Shown: piece by piece, positions 57,377 through 64,000 of the stretch
Position numbering within the stretch: the stretch's first letter is position 1
Layout: every line of letters begins with the position of its first letter
Origin: Thermohalobaculum sp039033215
GTDB lineage: Bacteria > Pseudomonadota > Alphaproteobacteria > Rhodobacterales > Rhodobacteraceae
NCBI GenBank assembly: GCA_039033215.1
Contig: JBCCDA010000010.1
Coordinates: forward strand, 1 to 64,000
DNA: 64,000 nt
Direction of reading: 5' to 3'
Translations under genes and position numbers: made by a program
Notes under the pieces: generated by a model
The model's database searches: none
What the model was told of the DNA's origin: nothing
Seen by the model: only the letters and a program-made list of their open reading frames with translations

Positions 57377-58609
57377 GTGGCCAAGGCAGATCCGGATCGC
57401 GTGTTGCGCGATCTCTACATGCTCCGCGAAGTCGGGCGGTTCAAAACGGGCGTCCACCGGCCGACCCTCTCGCCCGACGATATGCAAACCCGCGAATGGC
57501 TGGCCGGGGAACTTCGCGCGATAGGTCACGAAGCCACCATAGACGGGATCGCGAACGTCTACGGAAAAGCGCCGGGTGACGGGCCGCACCTGCTCTGCGG
57601 CAGCCATATAGAAAGTCAGAACGAGGCAGGCTGGCTCGATGGGGCACTGGGTGTCGTCTACGCGCTGGAGGCAGCACGCGCCTGTGCAGAAGACCCTGAT
57701 CTGACGGGAAAATCCGGCGTCGATGTGATGGCCTTCGCGGACGAGGAGGGGCATTTTTCCGGCGGCTTCATCGGCTCGCAGAGCTTTGTCGGTGACCTCT
57801 CCGACGCGCGGATCGAAGAGCTTGAAGACCGGTCGGGCCGGGGATCGCTACGCCACTGCCTGGACCAGGCTGGGCTGGCCGGCAGACCTCGTTTGCAGAT
57901 CGAGCGAGACCGCTACAAGGGCTTCTTGGAAGCCCATATCGAACAGGGAGACTGGCTGGAGTCCCAAGGGCTTGGTATCGGTGTCGTCACTTCGATCGTG
58001 GCGATATGGCAGTATGCCGTTCGCTTCGAAGGCACCCAGAACCACGCAGGTACAACCCGCATGGCGATCCGTCGGGACGCGGGTAGGGCGCTGATGGAAT
58101 TCTGGCGCCGCATCGAGGAGGAATTTCCCAATGCGGCCGCCGAACGCTCGGTCTGGACTGTGGGTGGCGTGACGCTGGATCCCGGCGCTCCGTCGATCAT
58201 CCCTGGCGGTGCGGAGATGTTGTTCCAGTTCCGAGATGCTGATCCGGAAGTGCTCAATCGATTGAAATCACTCCTCGAATCGTTGGTCCAGGAGGCGAAC
58301 GACAGGGGCCCGTGTCCCTGCTCGCTCGAGGTACTCGGCGAAAACACCCCGGCTGTGATGGCCCCCGAACTTCAGGCCGCCTTGACGGCTTCCGCGCAAG
58401 AGATCACCCCCGGCAACCACGCGCTGATGCCGTCCGGCGCGGGACACGACGCACAACTTTTGGCCCGGGTGATGCCGTCGGCAATGCTGTTCGTGCCCTC
58501 GATCGGGGGGATAAGCCACCATTGGTCCGAGGATACGTCGGACGCCGACATTGCACTCGGCGCTCAGGTCTACGTGGACGCGGTGAGCCGCCTGCTCAAA
58601 GGCACCTGA
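57377..58609 (+). CDS. M20-family Zn-dependent amidohydrolase (N-carbamoyl-amino-acid/allantoate hydrolase type)
   Basis: A 410-residue dinuclear zinc hydrolase. Metal ligands are in GSHIESQNEAGWLDGALGV (His, Asp) and FADEEGHFSGGFIGS (Glu pair), with HIEQGDWLE and a late SGAGHDAQLLA and HHWSED. The order matches allantoate amidohydrolase, N-carbamoyl-L-amino-acid hydrolase and related enzymes; the exact substrate is open. It starts at GTG 57377 with GGAGGG 7 bases before; the frame continues upstream but without support. It is divergent from the peptide transporter, so it may act on the same imported material. Confidence 0.9.
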   Translation: MAKADPDRVLRDLYMLREVGRFKTGVHRPTLSPDDMQTREWLAGELRAIGHEATIDGIANVYGKAPGDGPHLLCGSHIESQNEAGWLDGALGVVYALEAARACAEDPDLTGKSGVDVMAFADEEGHFSGGFIGSQSFVGDLSDARIEELEDRSGRGSLRHCLDQAGLAGRPRLQIERDRYKGFLEAHIEQGDWLESQGLGIGVVTSIVAIWQYAVRFEGTQNHAGTTRMAIRRDAGRALMEFWRRIEEEFPNAAAERSVWTVGGVTLDPGAPSIIPGGAEMLFQFRDADPEVLNRLKSLLESLVQEANDRGPCPCSLEVLGENTPAVMAPELQAALTASAQEITPGNHALMPSGAGHDAQLLARVMPSAMLFVPSIGGISHHWSEDTSDADIALGAQVYVDAVSRLLKGT

Positions 58610-58635
58610 GGCGCCCTTGCGCCGGGATTCACCCC

Positions 58636-58701
58636 GTATTGCAGGCGTATTGCACCTGTATGGCTCGCGTATTGCAGGCGTATTGCAGCTGTATGTACAG
58701 A
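58636..58701. repeat. six 11-bp direct repeats of GTATTGC type
   Basis: Six consecutive 11-base units: GTATTGCAGGC, GTATTGCACCT, GTATGGCTCGC, GTATTGCAGGC, GTATTGCAGCT, GTATGTACAGA. All start GTAT, and units 1/4 are identical and 2/5 differ by two bases; the array can also be seen as two 33-base copies. The period is near one helical turn, so all motifs face the same side of the DNA. It lies 27 bases after the hydrolase stop, in a convergent gap. Confidence 0.9.
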
Positions 58702-58741
58702 AAGTCGACCCGCCGACAGCCGCGGGCACACCGAGCGCCCT

Positions 58742-58790
58742 CTTCATCTGGCCAAAAAATACCTCGGGAGCGCGAGGGCAGCGCCCTCGC
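58742..58790 (-). terminator. terminator of the gamma-glutamyltransferase gene with the GGCCAGATGAAG element
   Basis: On the minus strand a perfect 8-bp stem GCGAGGGC-GCT-GCCCTCGC (58790-58772) is followed by GAGGTATTTTTTGGCCAGATGAAG-type sequence (58762-58742 reads GTATTTTTTGGCCAGATGAAG, given here in full length of 21). The T-run makes it a good intrinsic terminator. The last 20 bases repeat the element at 18481-18500. Confidence 0.75.
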
Positions 58791-58811
58791 CCGCGGCCCG
58801 ACGGGCGCGTC

Positions 58812-60407
58812 TCAGATCCCTGCCGCCATGCCATCGCCCGAGGGATCGGCGCCGCCGTCGAGATGACCGTCCACCATCCGGATCGCCTGTACGATGGGGG
58901 TGAAGTAGCTGTAAGGCACACGCCGCGTTGGGTAGCCCCGCGATTGCAGCTCCCGCTCGGTCCCTCGAAAGATCCGGTTTGTCACCTCGATGGTCTCGGA
59001 CGTTGTGGTGAAACGGGGCGCGGAGACGGCCTCGGCCGCGCTCATCCCGAAATCAACTGCGTTCAGGATTACCTGCAGGTTCCCCATGGTGATCGTTGTC
59101 CCGCCCGGCGCACCTAGGGCAAGGAATGGCTTGTCGCCCTTGAAGACGATGGTCGGCGACAGGGCAGAGAATCGCGCCTTGCCCGGCGCCAGCGAGCCGG
59201 GGCGCCCGGGGCGCGGGTCAAAGACCATCATTGCGTTGTTGTACATGAAGCCCAGACCATCGGTGACGGATCCCGACGACGAGCCCAGCGTGTGGGTCAT
59301 CGTGACCACATTGCCGTCGCGGTCGGCGACGCAGATATGCGTGGTCTCCTTCGGCTCGCCGGTCGCGGCCATGCGGGGGACCGGGGTCTTCTCGCCGCGC
59401 CTGATCCGCTCGGCCATGCGGTCCGCATAGGCATCCGACAGCATGTCGTCGACGGGGACGTCCACGAAGGCCGGATCACCCATGCGGGTGTCCTTCTCGA
59501 CGGTGGCGATCTTCATGGCCTCGGACACCGTCGCCACATAGTCAGGCGAGTTGTGGCCCATGCCTGCGAGATCGAAGCGCTCGAGAATGCGGAGCATGAC
59601 AGCGATCACGAGCCCGCCACCCGGCGGCTGGTTTGTGGCAACCCGGTAGCCACGATAGTCGACCCAGATCGGCGGGGTATCGACCGGTGCTGCGCTGAGA
59701 TCCTCGTGCGCCAGCAGACCGCCGTGCGCCTGGATATCGTCGATCATCGCGTCGGCGATCTCTCCTGCATAGAAGACGTCGGTGCCCTCCTCGGCAATGC
59801 GCCGGTAGGTTCGTGCAAGGTCGGGGTTGCGGAGTGTCTCGCCGACCTTGAGGGGCGTGCCACCGGGCGCGTAGATCTTTGCGGCCGCGGGGTTTCTCAT
59901 CACCCGCGCCGATCCATCTATGCGGCCTGCGGTCTCGGGGCGGGTCCAAAACGCGTTCATCGCAGGTCGGACGAGCACGCCCTCTTCGATATGCGCGATC
60001 GCCGGGGCGAGCGAGGCCGCGAGGCTGCGTGTTCCCCAGCGGCCCAGGATCTGCTCGAACGCGCGCAACGTCATGGGAGAGGTCATGCACTGGTGTCCGA
60101 TCTCGTTCGCCCGGTCCGAGAGCACGAAGCCGAAGCCGTCATCGCATTCGCGCACGATCCGGCTTTCCCACATGTCCGGCGTGGTGGCCCGCGGCGCACG
60201 GCCGTGGAAGTCCACAAGCGTGTGGGTGCCGTCGGCCAGATGAACATGGCACGATCCGAAACCCGCAAGCCCGCACATCAGCGGATCGACCGCGGTCTGC
60301 ACCAGCGCAGCCCCGATGGCGGCGTCGATGACGTTGCCGCCCTGGGTGAGGATGTCGAGCCCTGCCTCGACGGCCTCGGGCTGGGGGGCGGATACCATCG
60401 CGCGCAT
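58812..60407 (-). CDS. gamma-glutamyltransferase family protein (cytosolic)
   Basis: A 531-residue Ntn-hydrolase that should cleave itself before the nucleophile Thr355 in PKETTHICVADRDGNVV. The small subunit also has TLGSSSGSVTDGLGFMYNN and ALGAPGGTTITMGNLQ, which form the active site. It has no signal peptide, unlike periplasmic Ggt, so it works in the cytosol on gamma-glutamyl or related amide compounds; several relatives are acylases or oxamate-type hydrolases, so the substrate is uncertain. It is convergent with the M20 hydrolase and close to a peptide transporter. The start near MRAMVSAPQPEAVEAG is typical. Confidence 0.9.
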   Translation of the reverse strand: MRAMVSAPQPEAVEAGLDILTQGGNVIDAAIGAALVQTAVDPLMCGLAGFGSCHVHLADGTHTLVDFHGRAPRATTPDMWESRIVRECDDGFGFVLSDRANEIGHQCMTSPMTLRAFEQILGRWGTRSLAASLAPAIAHIEEGVLVRPAMNAFWTRPETAGRIDGSARVMRNPAAAKIYAPGGTPLKVGETLRNPDLARTYRRIAEEGTDVFYAGEIADAMIDDIQAHGGLLAHEDLSAAPVDTPPIWVDYRGYRVATNQPPGGGLVIAVMLRILERFDLAGMGHNSPDYVATVSEAMKIATVEKDTRMGDPAFVDVPVDDMLSDAYADRMAERIRRGEKTPVPRMAATGEPKETTHICVADRDGNVVTMTHTLGSSSGSVTDGLGFMYNNAMMVFDPRPGRPGSLAPGKARFSALSPTIVFKGDKPFLALGAPGGTTITMGNLQVILNAVDFGMSAAEAVSAPRFTTTSETIEVTNRIFRGTERELQSRGYPTRRVPYSYFTPIVQAIRMVDGHLDGGADPSGDGMAAGI

Positions 60408-60486
60408 GTCTCTCTCCCTGCTGTGCAGCCGCAGAATTGCAGATAAGCTGCCGCGCGCCTACCGAGCGTGCGATCAGGGGGGTGAT

Positions 60487-61002
60487 ATGACGGTTTTTCG
60501 GACCGAGCGGCTGGTTTTGCGCCCTTTCCGCTTGACGGACGTGCCAGCCTATCAGGCGATCCGGCTGAAACCCGGCGTCACTCGCTACCTGCCGAGCCAT
60601 ACCGAAGATCCGGGCGAGGCAGCCGTCCGGGCCGCAGCGACCGTCGAGGCGTTCATGGCGGCCTGGGCACGGGACGGCTACGGGCCTTGGGCGGTCGAGA
60701 CGGCGGGCATCCTCATCGGTCATCTGGGTTTGCGCTGGCTGCCGGAGATGGCTGAGACGGAGCTACTGTTCCTGCTGGATCCCGACCATCAGGGCAGGGG
60801 CTACGCCACCGAGGGCGGGCGCGCGGCGCTGGATCACGGGTTTGGCGCGCTCGGCCTTCCGATGATCGCGGCTTATGCGCTGCCCGAGAACACTGCCTCG
60901 GTCCGGCTGCTTGAGAGGTTGGGCATGACGAGAATCCCCAGCCTCTCCGAGGCCTTCGGGCTGGAGGTCATTCGCTTCGAGGCTCGGCCCGGCGCTTACT
61001 GA
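60487..61002 (+). CDS. GNAT family N-acetyltransferase (RimJ/RimL type)
   Basis: A 171-residue acetyltransferase. TERLVLRPFRLTDVPAYQAI is the usual RimJ/RimL-type start; the acetyl-CoA loop is LDPDHQGRGYATEGGRAALD, followed by LPENTASVRLLERLGM. The target could be a protein N-terminus or a small amine. GGGGGG lies 6 bases before ATG 60487. It is divergent from the gamma-glutamyltransferase gene, and its last 7 bases overlap the end of the convergent TPR-like gene. Confidence 0.9.
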   Translation: MTVFRTERLVLRPFRLTDVPAYQAIRLKPGVTRYLPSHTEDPGEAAVRAAATVEAFMAAWARDGYGPWAVETAGILIGHLGLRWLPEMAETELLFLLDPDHQGRGYATEGGRAALDHGFGALGLPMIAAYALPENTASVRLLERLGMTRIPSLSEAFGLEVIRFEARPGAY

Positions 61003-64000
61003 ACCGCGTGCGCCTCTGTGATCAGGTCCAGGGTGGTCTGGGCGAACCGCCGCAGATCGCCGAGGTTGCGCCGGTCGGCAGGCTCCTTTGCAAGGCCGTC
61101 GCGGGTGAGCTGCTCCGCCCGGTCCAGATCGCCGTTCACAAGATGGGCCCGGCCGAGATAGACCCAGGCATCCATCCATTGCACCGGCATGTCTTGCGTC
61201 ACCGCCGTCAGTGTCTCGATCGCTCCATCCACCTCGCCGGTGCGCAGGAGCGCAAGCCCTAGGGTCGTTGCATAGGCCTCATTGCCCGGTTGGGCGCTGG
61301 CCGCCTCTCGGGCAAGATCTGTAGCAGCCGACAGCAAGGGATCGTCGTCGGGAAGGCGTCGTGCCAGATGCCCGGCCACACGCGCCTTCAGCTGCGCCAC
61401 CGTGTCGGGGTCGCGTCCCTCCAGCACCGCAGGTTCGCGGACCAGCGCCACATGTTCGGCCAGCCAGCCCCGGTGCAGCGGGTCGCCCATGGTATCAGGT
61501 GCGACGCCCGCCCGCACCACGGCCAGGATCTCATCATCGAGGCTTTCGATCACGTCTTCTTCGTCCAAGCCCAGCAGATCGAAGAAGTTCACACCGTTCA
61601 CTGCAAGCTGGTTCTCCCCCGGTTCGGACAGGCCAAAGGCGCGGATGCCCCGGCCTGCCGAGCGGGCGTTGACCAGCACGACCTGGGTCGGCAGAACGCC
61701 GGTGATCGCGACGTCGTTCGTCATGTCGACGAGCCCGTCCTGCCCGAAGGTCAGATCGGCGTGATAGATCCGGTTGCCATAGTGGATCGAGCCGCTGGCA
61801 CGCCAGCGGCCCTCGCCCTGCTCCCAGACCACAAGCGGGCGCAGCGCCGCGCGGGCCTCGTTCAGGTCATCGGGGCCTGCGTCCCGGTCCCAAGCGATGT
61901 CGCGCACGCTCTCGACGATCTGGAAGGCGCCTTCGCTGCCGTTCACGTAGGTGAGGAAGAACCGGAGATAGGCGGCGGCGATGGCCGGATTGTCCATCAG
62001 CCGCTCTGCCGACTTGTTGATCTCGAGGATTCGCTGGATCGAACCGTCGAGCGGATAGGTCCGGGATCCGATCATCAGATAGGAATTGAGCAGCGTATCT
62101 TCGCCCGTCCCGCCGGTCGCGCGTAGCTGCACCTCAAGCAGGTGGCTGTTGCGGTAGAAGGGCAGGGCGGTGCGGCGGATGAGCTCGACCTTGTCCTGCA
62201 GAGCTGGTGACATCACGGGGGCGAGGTCACGGTTGATGACGGCTTCGCAGGTCTCTTGATTCAGCGTCTGCCAGGGCGCGGCATAGAGCGGCTCGAACGC
62301 CCACGCGCCAGACCCGCAAGCGGGCAGCGCGGTGCCGCCTGCCGCGGGATCGGCATGAGGCTCGGGTTCGGTTTCGGTCCCCGGGATCGGGTTTGCGCTG
62401 GTCTCTGGCGCGCGGTTGATGCGATCGTCGCGCACGCCCGGGACGCCGCTGCCGCCGGGCAGCAGCATGTTCTGTGCGATCGTGACCGCGGCCGAAACCT
62501 GCGAGAGCACGCGGATGACATCGCCCTCTTCGCCCGGCCCGCTCTGGGCTTGCAGCGCAGCCGAAAGGGCGAGGACGAGTGTATCGAAGTCCGGTCTGTC
62601 GGTTCGGTCGAGTTGCACTTCGCTCTGCCCGAACAGGGTCCCCAATCCGCCTCCCAGCACATCGGAGGCATAGGCCTCCAACGGAGGCAGAAGGGGTGCG
62701 GGGTCTTCGGCGCGGTGGAGCATCTGCACGAGGTCGGCGGCAAAGCCGGTGGCATCCTGGATGTAGGCGATGCGTGCGCGTCGCTGAGGCTCATCCTGAT
62801 AGAGACTGACCGCATGGCCTAGCGCGGCCGCAAGCTCGCGGTAGCTGAGCTCTTCGTCGCCTGGCCCGCCGCGGGCCCAGTACTCCAGCCACGCCCGCGC
62901 GGACCAGCGCATGGCCTGGTCGCGCCAGCGCGTCATTCCGGGCGCGGTCTCGATGAGTTCGGCCAATTCCGCCGCCGCCCGTTCGTGATAGCCCAGCCAC
63001 CGGTCGGGTCCGATCAGGACTGAGGGCAGCTCGAAGAGGCTGTCATAGATGACCTGGCGGCGCTTCAGCGCGTGGTAGCGGTCATCCCCACCCTGGGCCG
63101 CAAGCGGTACACCCTCCAGTGCTGCGTCGATCTCGTCGTGCGGATCCGGGGTCTCGGGCGCCATGGCCCGGCCTGACGCGATATGGGTTGCAACCATGCG
63201 CAATTCCGGCCGGGCGCTGACCGAGGGGTCGAGGGTGTCCGTCTCCTGGTGATAAAGCGCCCGCGCACGCAGCCGGGCCGCGATGCGCCAGCCTTCGCCG
63301 GGGGTGCGGGCCTGCCGGTGGTAGCGCCATTCTAGAAAGTCGAGTTCGGCGGTTGCCTCGAGCAACGTGCGGCGGTCGGCCTGACGCTGGCGCAGGACAT
63401 GGATCAGCGTGCGGGCGTCGGCAATGTCCCGCCCCGCCTGCTCCATCCTCCCGGCCTCGAGCGCATAACCTGCGCGGCGGAGCACGGCATGGACCAGATG
63501 GCGCATGAACGCGATGTTGGTGGGGTCGTAGTCGACCAGGCCAACCGCGCCGTTCACCGCGTCCGTCGGGTCGGACACACCCTCGCCAAGCTCCAGTCCG
63601 AAGTCACGGGAGGCGACCGCCTGCACGAGGCTGAGGCGCACCACGGCCATGCGCGTCTCGGGGTCCGTGAGCCCTATGTTCTCGCGCAGCCAGCCGACCC
63701 AGCGGGTGACGTCGCGGAGCAGGCGCTCGGGATCGTGGTCCCCCCGGACATGGCCATCCACCTGTTCCAGCGCCACAAGCGCCGCCATGCCGGAGCGCAC
63801 GGAGGCGAGGTAGATCCCCCGCATCAGGCGGCGGCGCTCGGTCCGCTCGGCCTCGTCAAGCGTCGGGTCGTCACGATCGGTGACACGGTCCCAGGCGCGG
63901 CGGATCAGGAGCGGATCAAGGTGCGCGCGCAAGGCCGCATGGGCCAGAAGCTGCGCGCCGATCTCCTGGCGGTCGTAGTGGATCATCGCGCGTTCGTGCA
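60996..64000 (-). CDS. large hypothetical protein with C-terminal TPR-like region (probably 5' partial)
   Basis: At least 996 residues from an ATG at 63986, but the frame stays open to the window edge and that ATG lacks a ribosome site, so the true start may lie outside. The N-terminal 450 residues are helical and Arg/Glu/Ala-rich. A linker with Pro/Glu (about 535-560, ETEPEPHADPAAGG) leads to a beta-rich domain at about 570-800 (LPFYRNSHLLEVQLRATGG, and WRASGSIHYGNRIYHADLTF). The last 130 residues look like TPR repeats (EAYATTLGLALLRTGEVDGA, WVYLGRAHLVNGDLDRAEQL). No enzyme motif or signal peptide is visible. The TPR part suggests a protein-binding scaffold. Confidence 0.8.
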   Translation of the reverse strand, partial: HERAMIHYDRQEIGAQLLAHAALRAHLDPLLIRRAWDRVTDRDDPTLDEAERTERRRLMRGIYLASVRSGMAALVALEQVDGHVRGDHDPERLLRDVTRWVGWLRENIGLTDPETRMAVVRLSLVQAVASRDFGLELGEGVSDPTDAVNGAVGLVDYDPTNIAFMRHLVHAVLRRAGYALEAGRMEQAGRDIADARTLIHVLRQRQADRRTLLEATAELDFLEWRYHRQARTPGEGWRIAARLRARALYHQETDTLDPSVSARPELRMVATHIASGRAMAPETPDPHDEIDAALEGVPLAAQGGDDRYHALKRRQVIYDSLFELPSVLIGPDRWLGYHERAAAELAELIETAPGMTRWRDQAMRWSARAWLEYWARGGPGDEELSYRELAAALGHAVSLYQDEPQRRARIAYIQDATGFAADLVQMLHRAEDPAPLLPPLEAYASDVLGGGLGTLFGQSEVQLDRTDRPDFDTLVLALSAALQAQSGPGEEGDVIRVLSQVSAAVTIAQNMLLPGGSGVPGVRDDRINRAPETSANPIPGTETEPEPHADPAAGGTALPACGSGAWAFEPLYAAPWQTLNQETCEAVINRDLAPVMSPALQDKVELIRRTALPFYRNSHLLEVQLRATGGTGEDTLLNSYLMIGSRTYPLDGSIQRILEINKSAERLMDNPAIAAAYLRFFLTYVNGSEGAFQIVESVRDIAWDRDAGPDDLNEARAALRPLVVWEQGEGRWRASGSIHYGNRIYHADLTFGQDGLVDMTNDVAITGVLPTQVVLVNARSAGRGIRAFGLSEPGENQLAVNGVNFFDLLGLDEEDVIESLDDEILAVVRAGVAPDTMGDPLHRGWLAEHVALVREPAVLEGRDPDTVAQLKARVAGHLARRLPDDDPLLSAATDLAREAASAQPGNEAYATTLGLALLRTGEVDGAIETLTAVTQDMPVQWMDAWVYLGRAHLVNGDLDRAEQLTRDGLAKEPADRRNLGDLRRFAQTTLDLITEAHAVQ

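Noticed and set aside
58612..58866. Small ORF reading through the 11-bp repeats (contains repeated VLQAYC)
   Set aside because: The amino-acid repeat follows from the 33-base DNA period; the frame then runs through a terminator stem and into the antisense of the transferase gene.

Overview
The window reads as chromosomal DNA of an alphaproteobacterium of the order Rhodobacterales (Roseobacter-type). Grounds: high G+C, short intergenic gaps with AGGAG-type ribosome sites, a GANTC methyltransferase of the CcrM type, an SOS-type GTTC-N7-GTTC LexA operator, a glutathione-dependent formaldehyde pathway, and the alphaproteobacterial order mutM ... ubiE-ubiB ... coaBC-dut. The genus cannot be named from this sequence alone. 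No tRNA, rRNA, prophage, insertion sequence or CRISPR array was seen.

Layout. 1-6.9 kb: 3' end of rpoD overlapping a short-chain dehydrogenase, an orphan helical protein, a glutathione transferase next to a 2-hydroxychromene-2-carboxylate isomerase-like gene and a decayed copy of its 3' end, a small secreted protein, and an amidase overlapping an unusual cysteine-free uracil-DNA glycosylase. 7-14.1 kb: formaldehyde/glutathione genes (frmA, gshA, fghA) mixed with a chemotaxis receptor, a glycine-zipper lipoprotein, a small sulfite-oxidase-fold protein and a zinc-ribbon protein. 14.2-18.4 kb: ccrM and rnhB, an SOS-controlled radical SAM protein and an alpha/beta hydrolase. 18.5-26 kb: pbpC and a very large alpha-2-macroglobulin with a PAN domain. 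26-31.2 kb: small proteins, a YbdK-type ligase, a large cysteine-rich orphan and an Lrp regulator. 31.3-36.1 kb: a RhtA-like exporter, a flavoreductase fusion, a second glutathione transferase, an NTF2-like protein and a LysR regulator. 36.2-45.5 kb: mutM, a membrane protein, ubiE-ubiB, a quorum-sensing unit (small ORF, luxR, luxI) on the opposite strand, coaBC-dut-rrf2, cysK. 45.5-50 kb: MOSC-glpK, small proteins, a methionine-free cytochrome c, a universal stress protein, trpS. 50.1-60.4 kb: a peptide-scavenging block (M81 peptidase, complete Dpp-type ABC transporter, divergent M20 hydrolase, cytosolic gamma-glutamyltransferase). 60.5-64 kb: a GNAT acetyltransferase and a large TPR-like protein that runs off the window.

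How the parts work together. Glutathione recurs: gshA makes gamma-glutamylcysteine, frmA/fghA use glutathione to oxidise formaldehyde, two transferases and an isomerase-like protein belong to glutathione-using families, and the gamma-glutamyltransferase may recycle imported gamma-glutamyl peptides. DNA-level control is visible at several loci: GANTC sites in the ccrM promoter, a LexA box on the radical SAM gene, an FNR-like perfect palindrome before ubiE-ubiB, a dyad that covers the luxI ribosome site, and a near-CtrA box before the luxR unit.

The least explained signals are: six 11-bp helically phased GTATTGC-type repeats in a convergent gap (58636-58701); a terminator-linked motif found twice, 40 kb apart; the luxI ribosome-site dyad; and two large orphan proteins (1332-2354 and 28359-30530).
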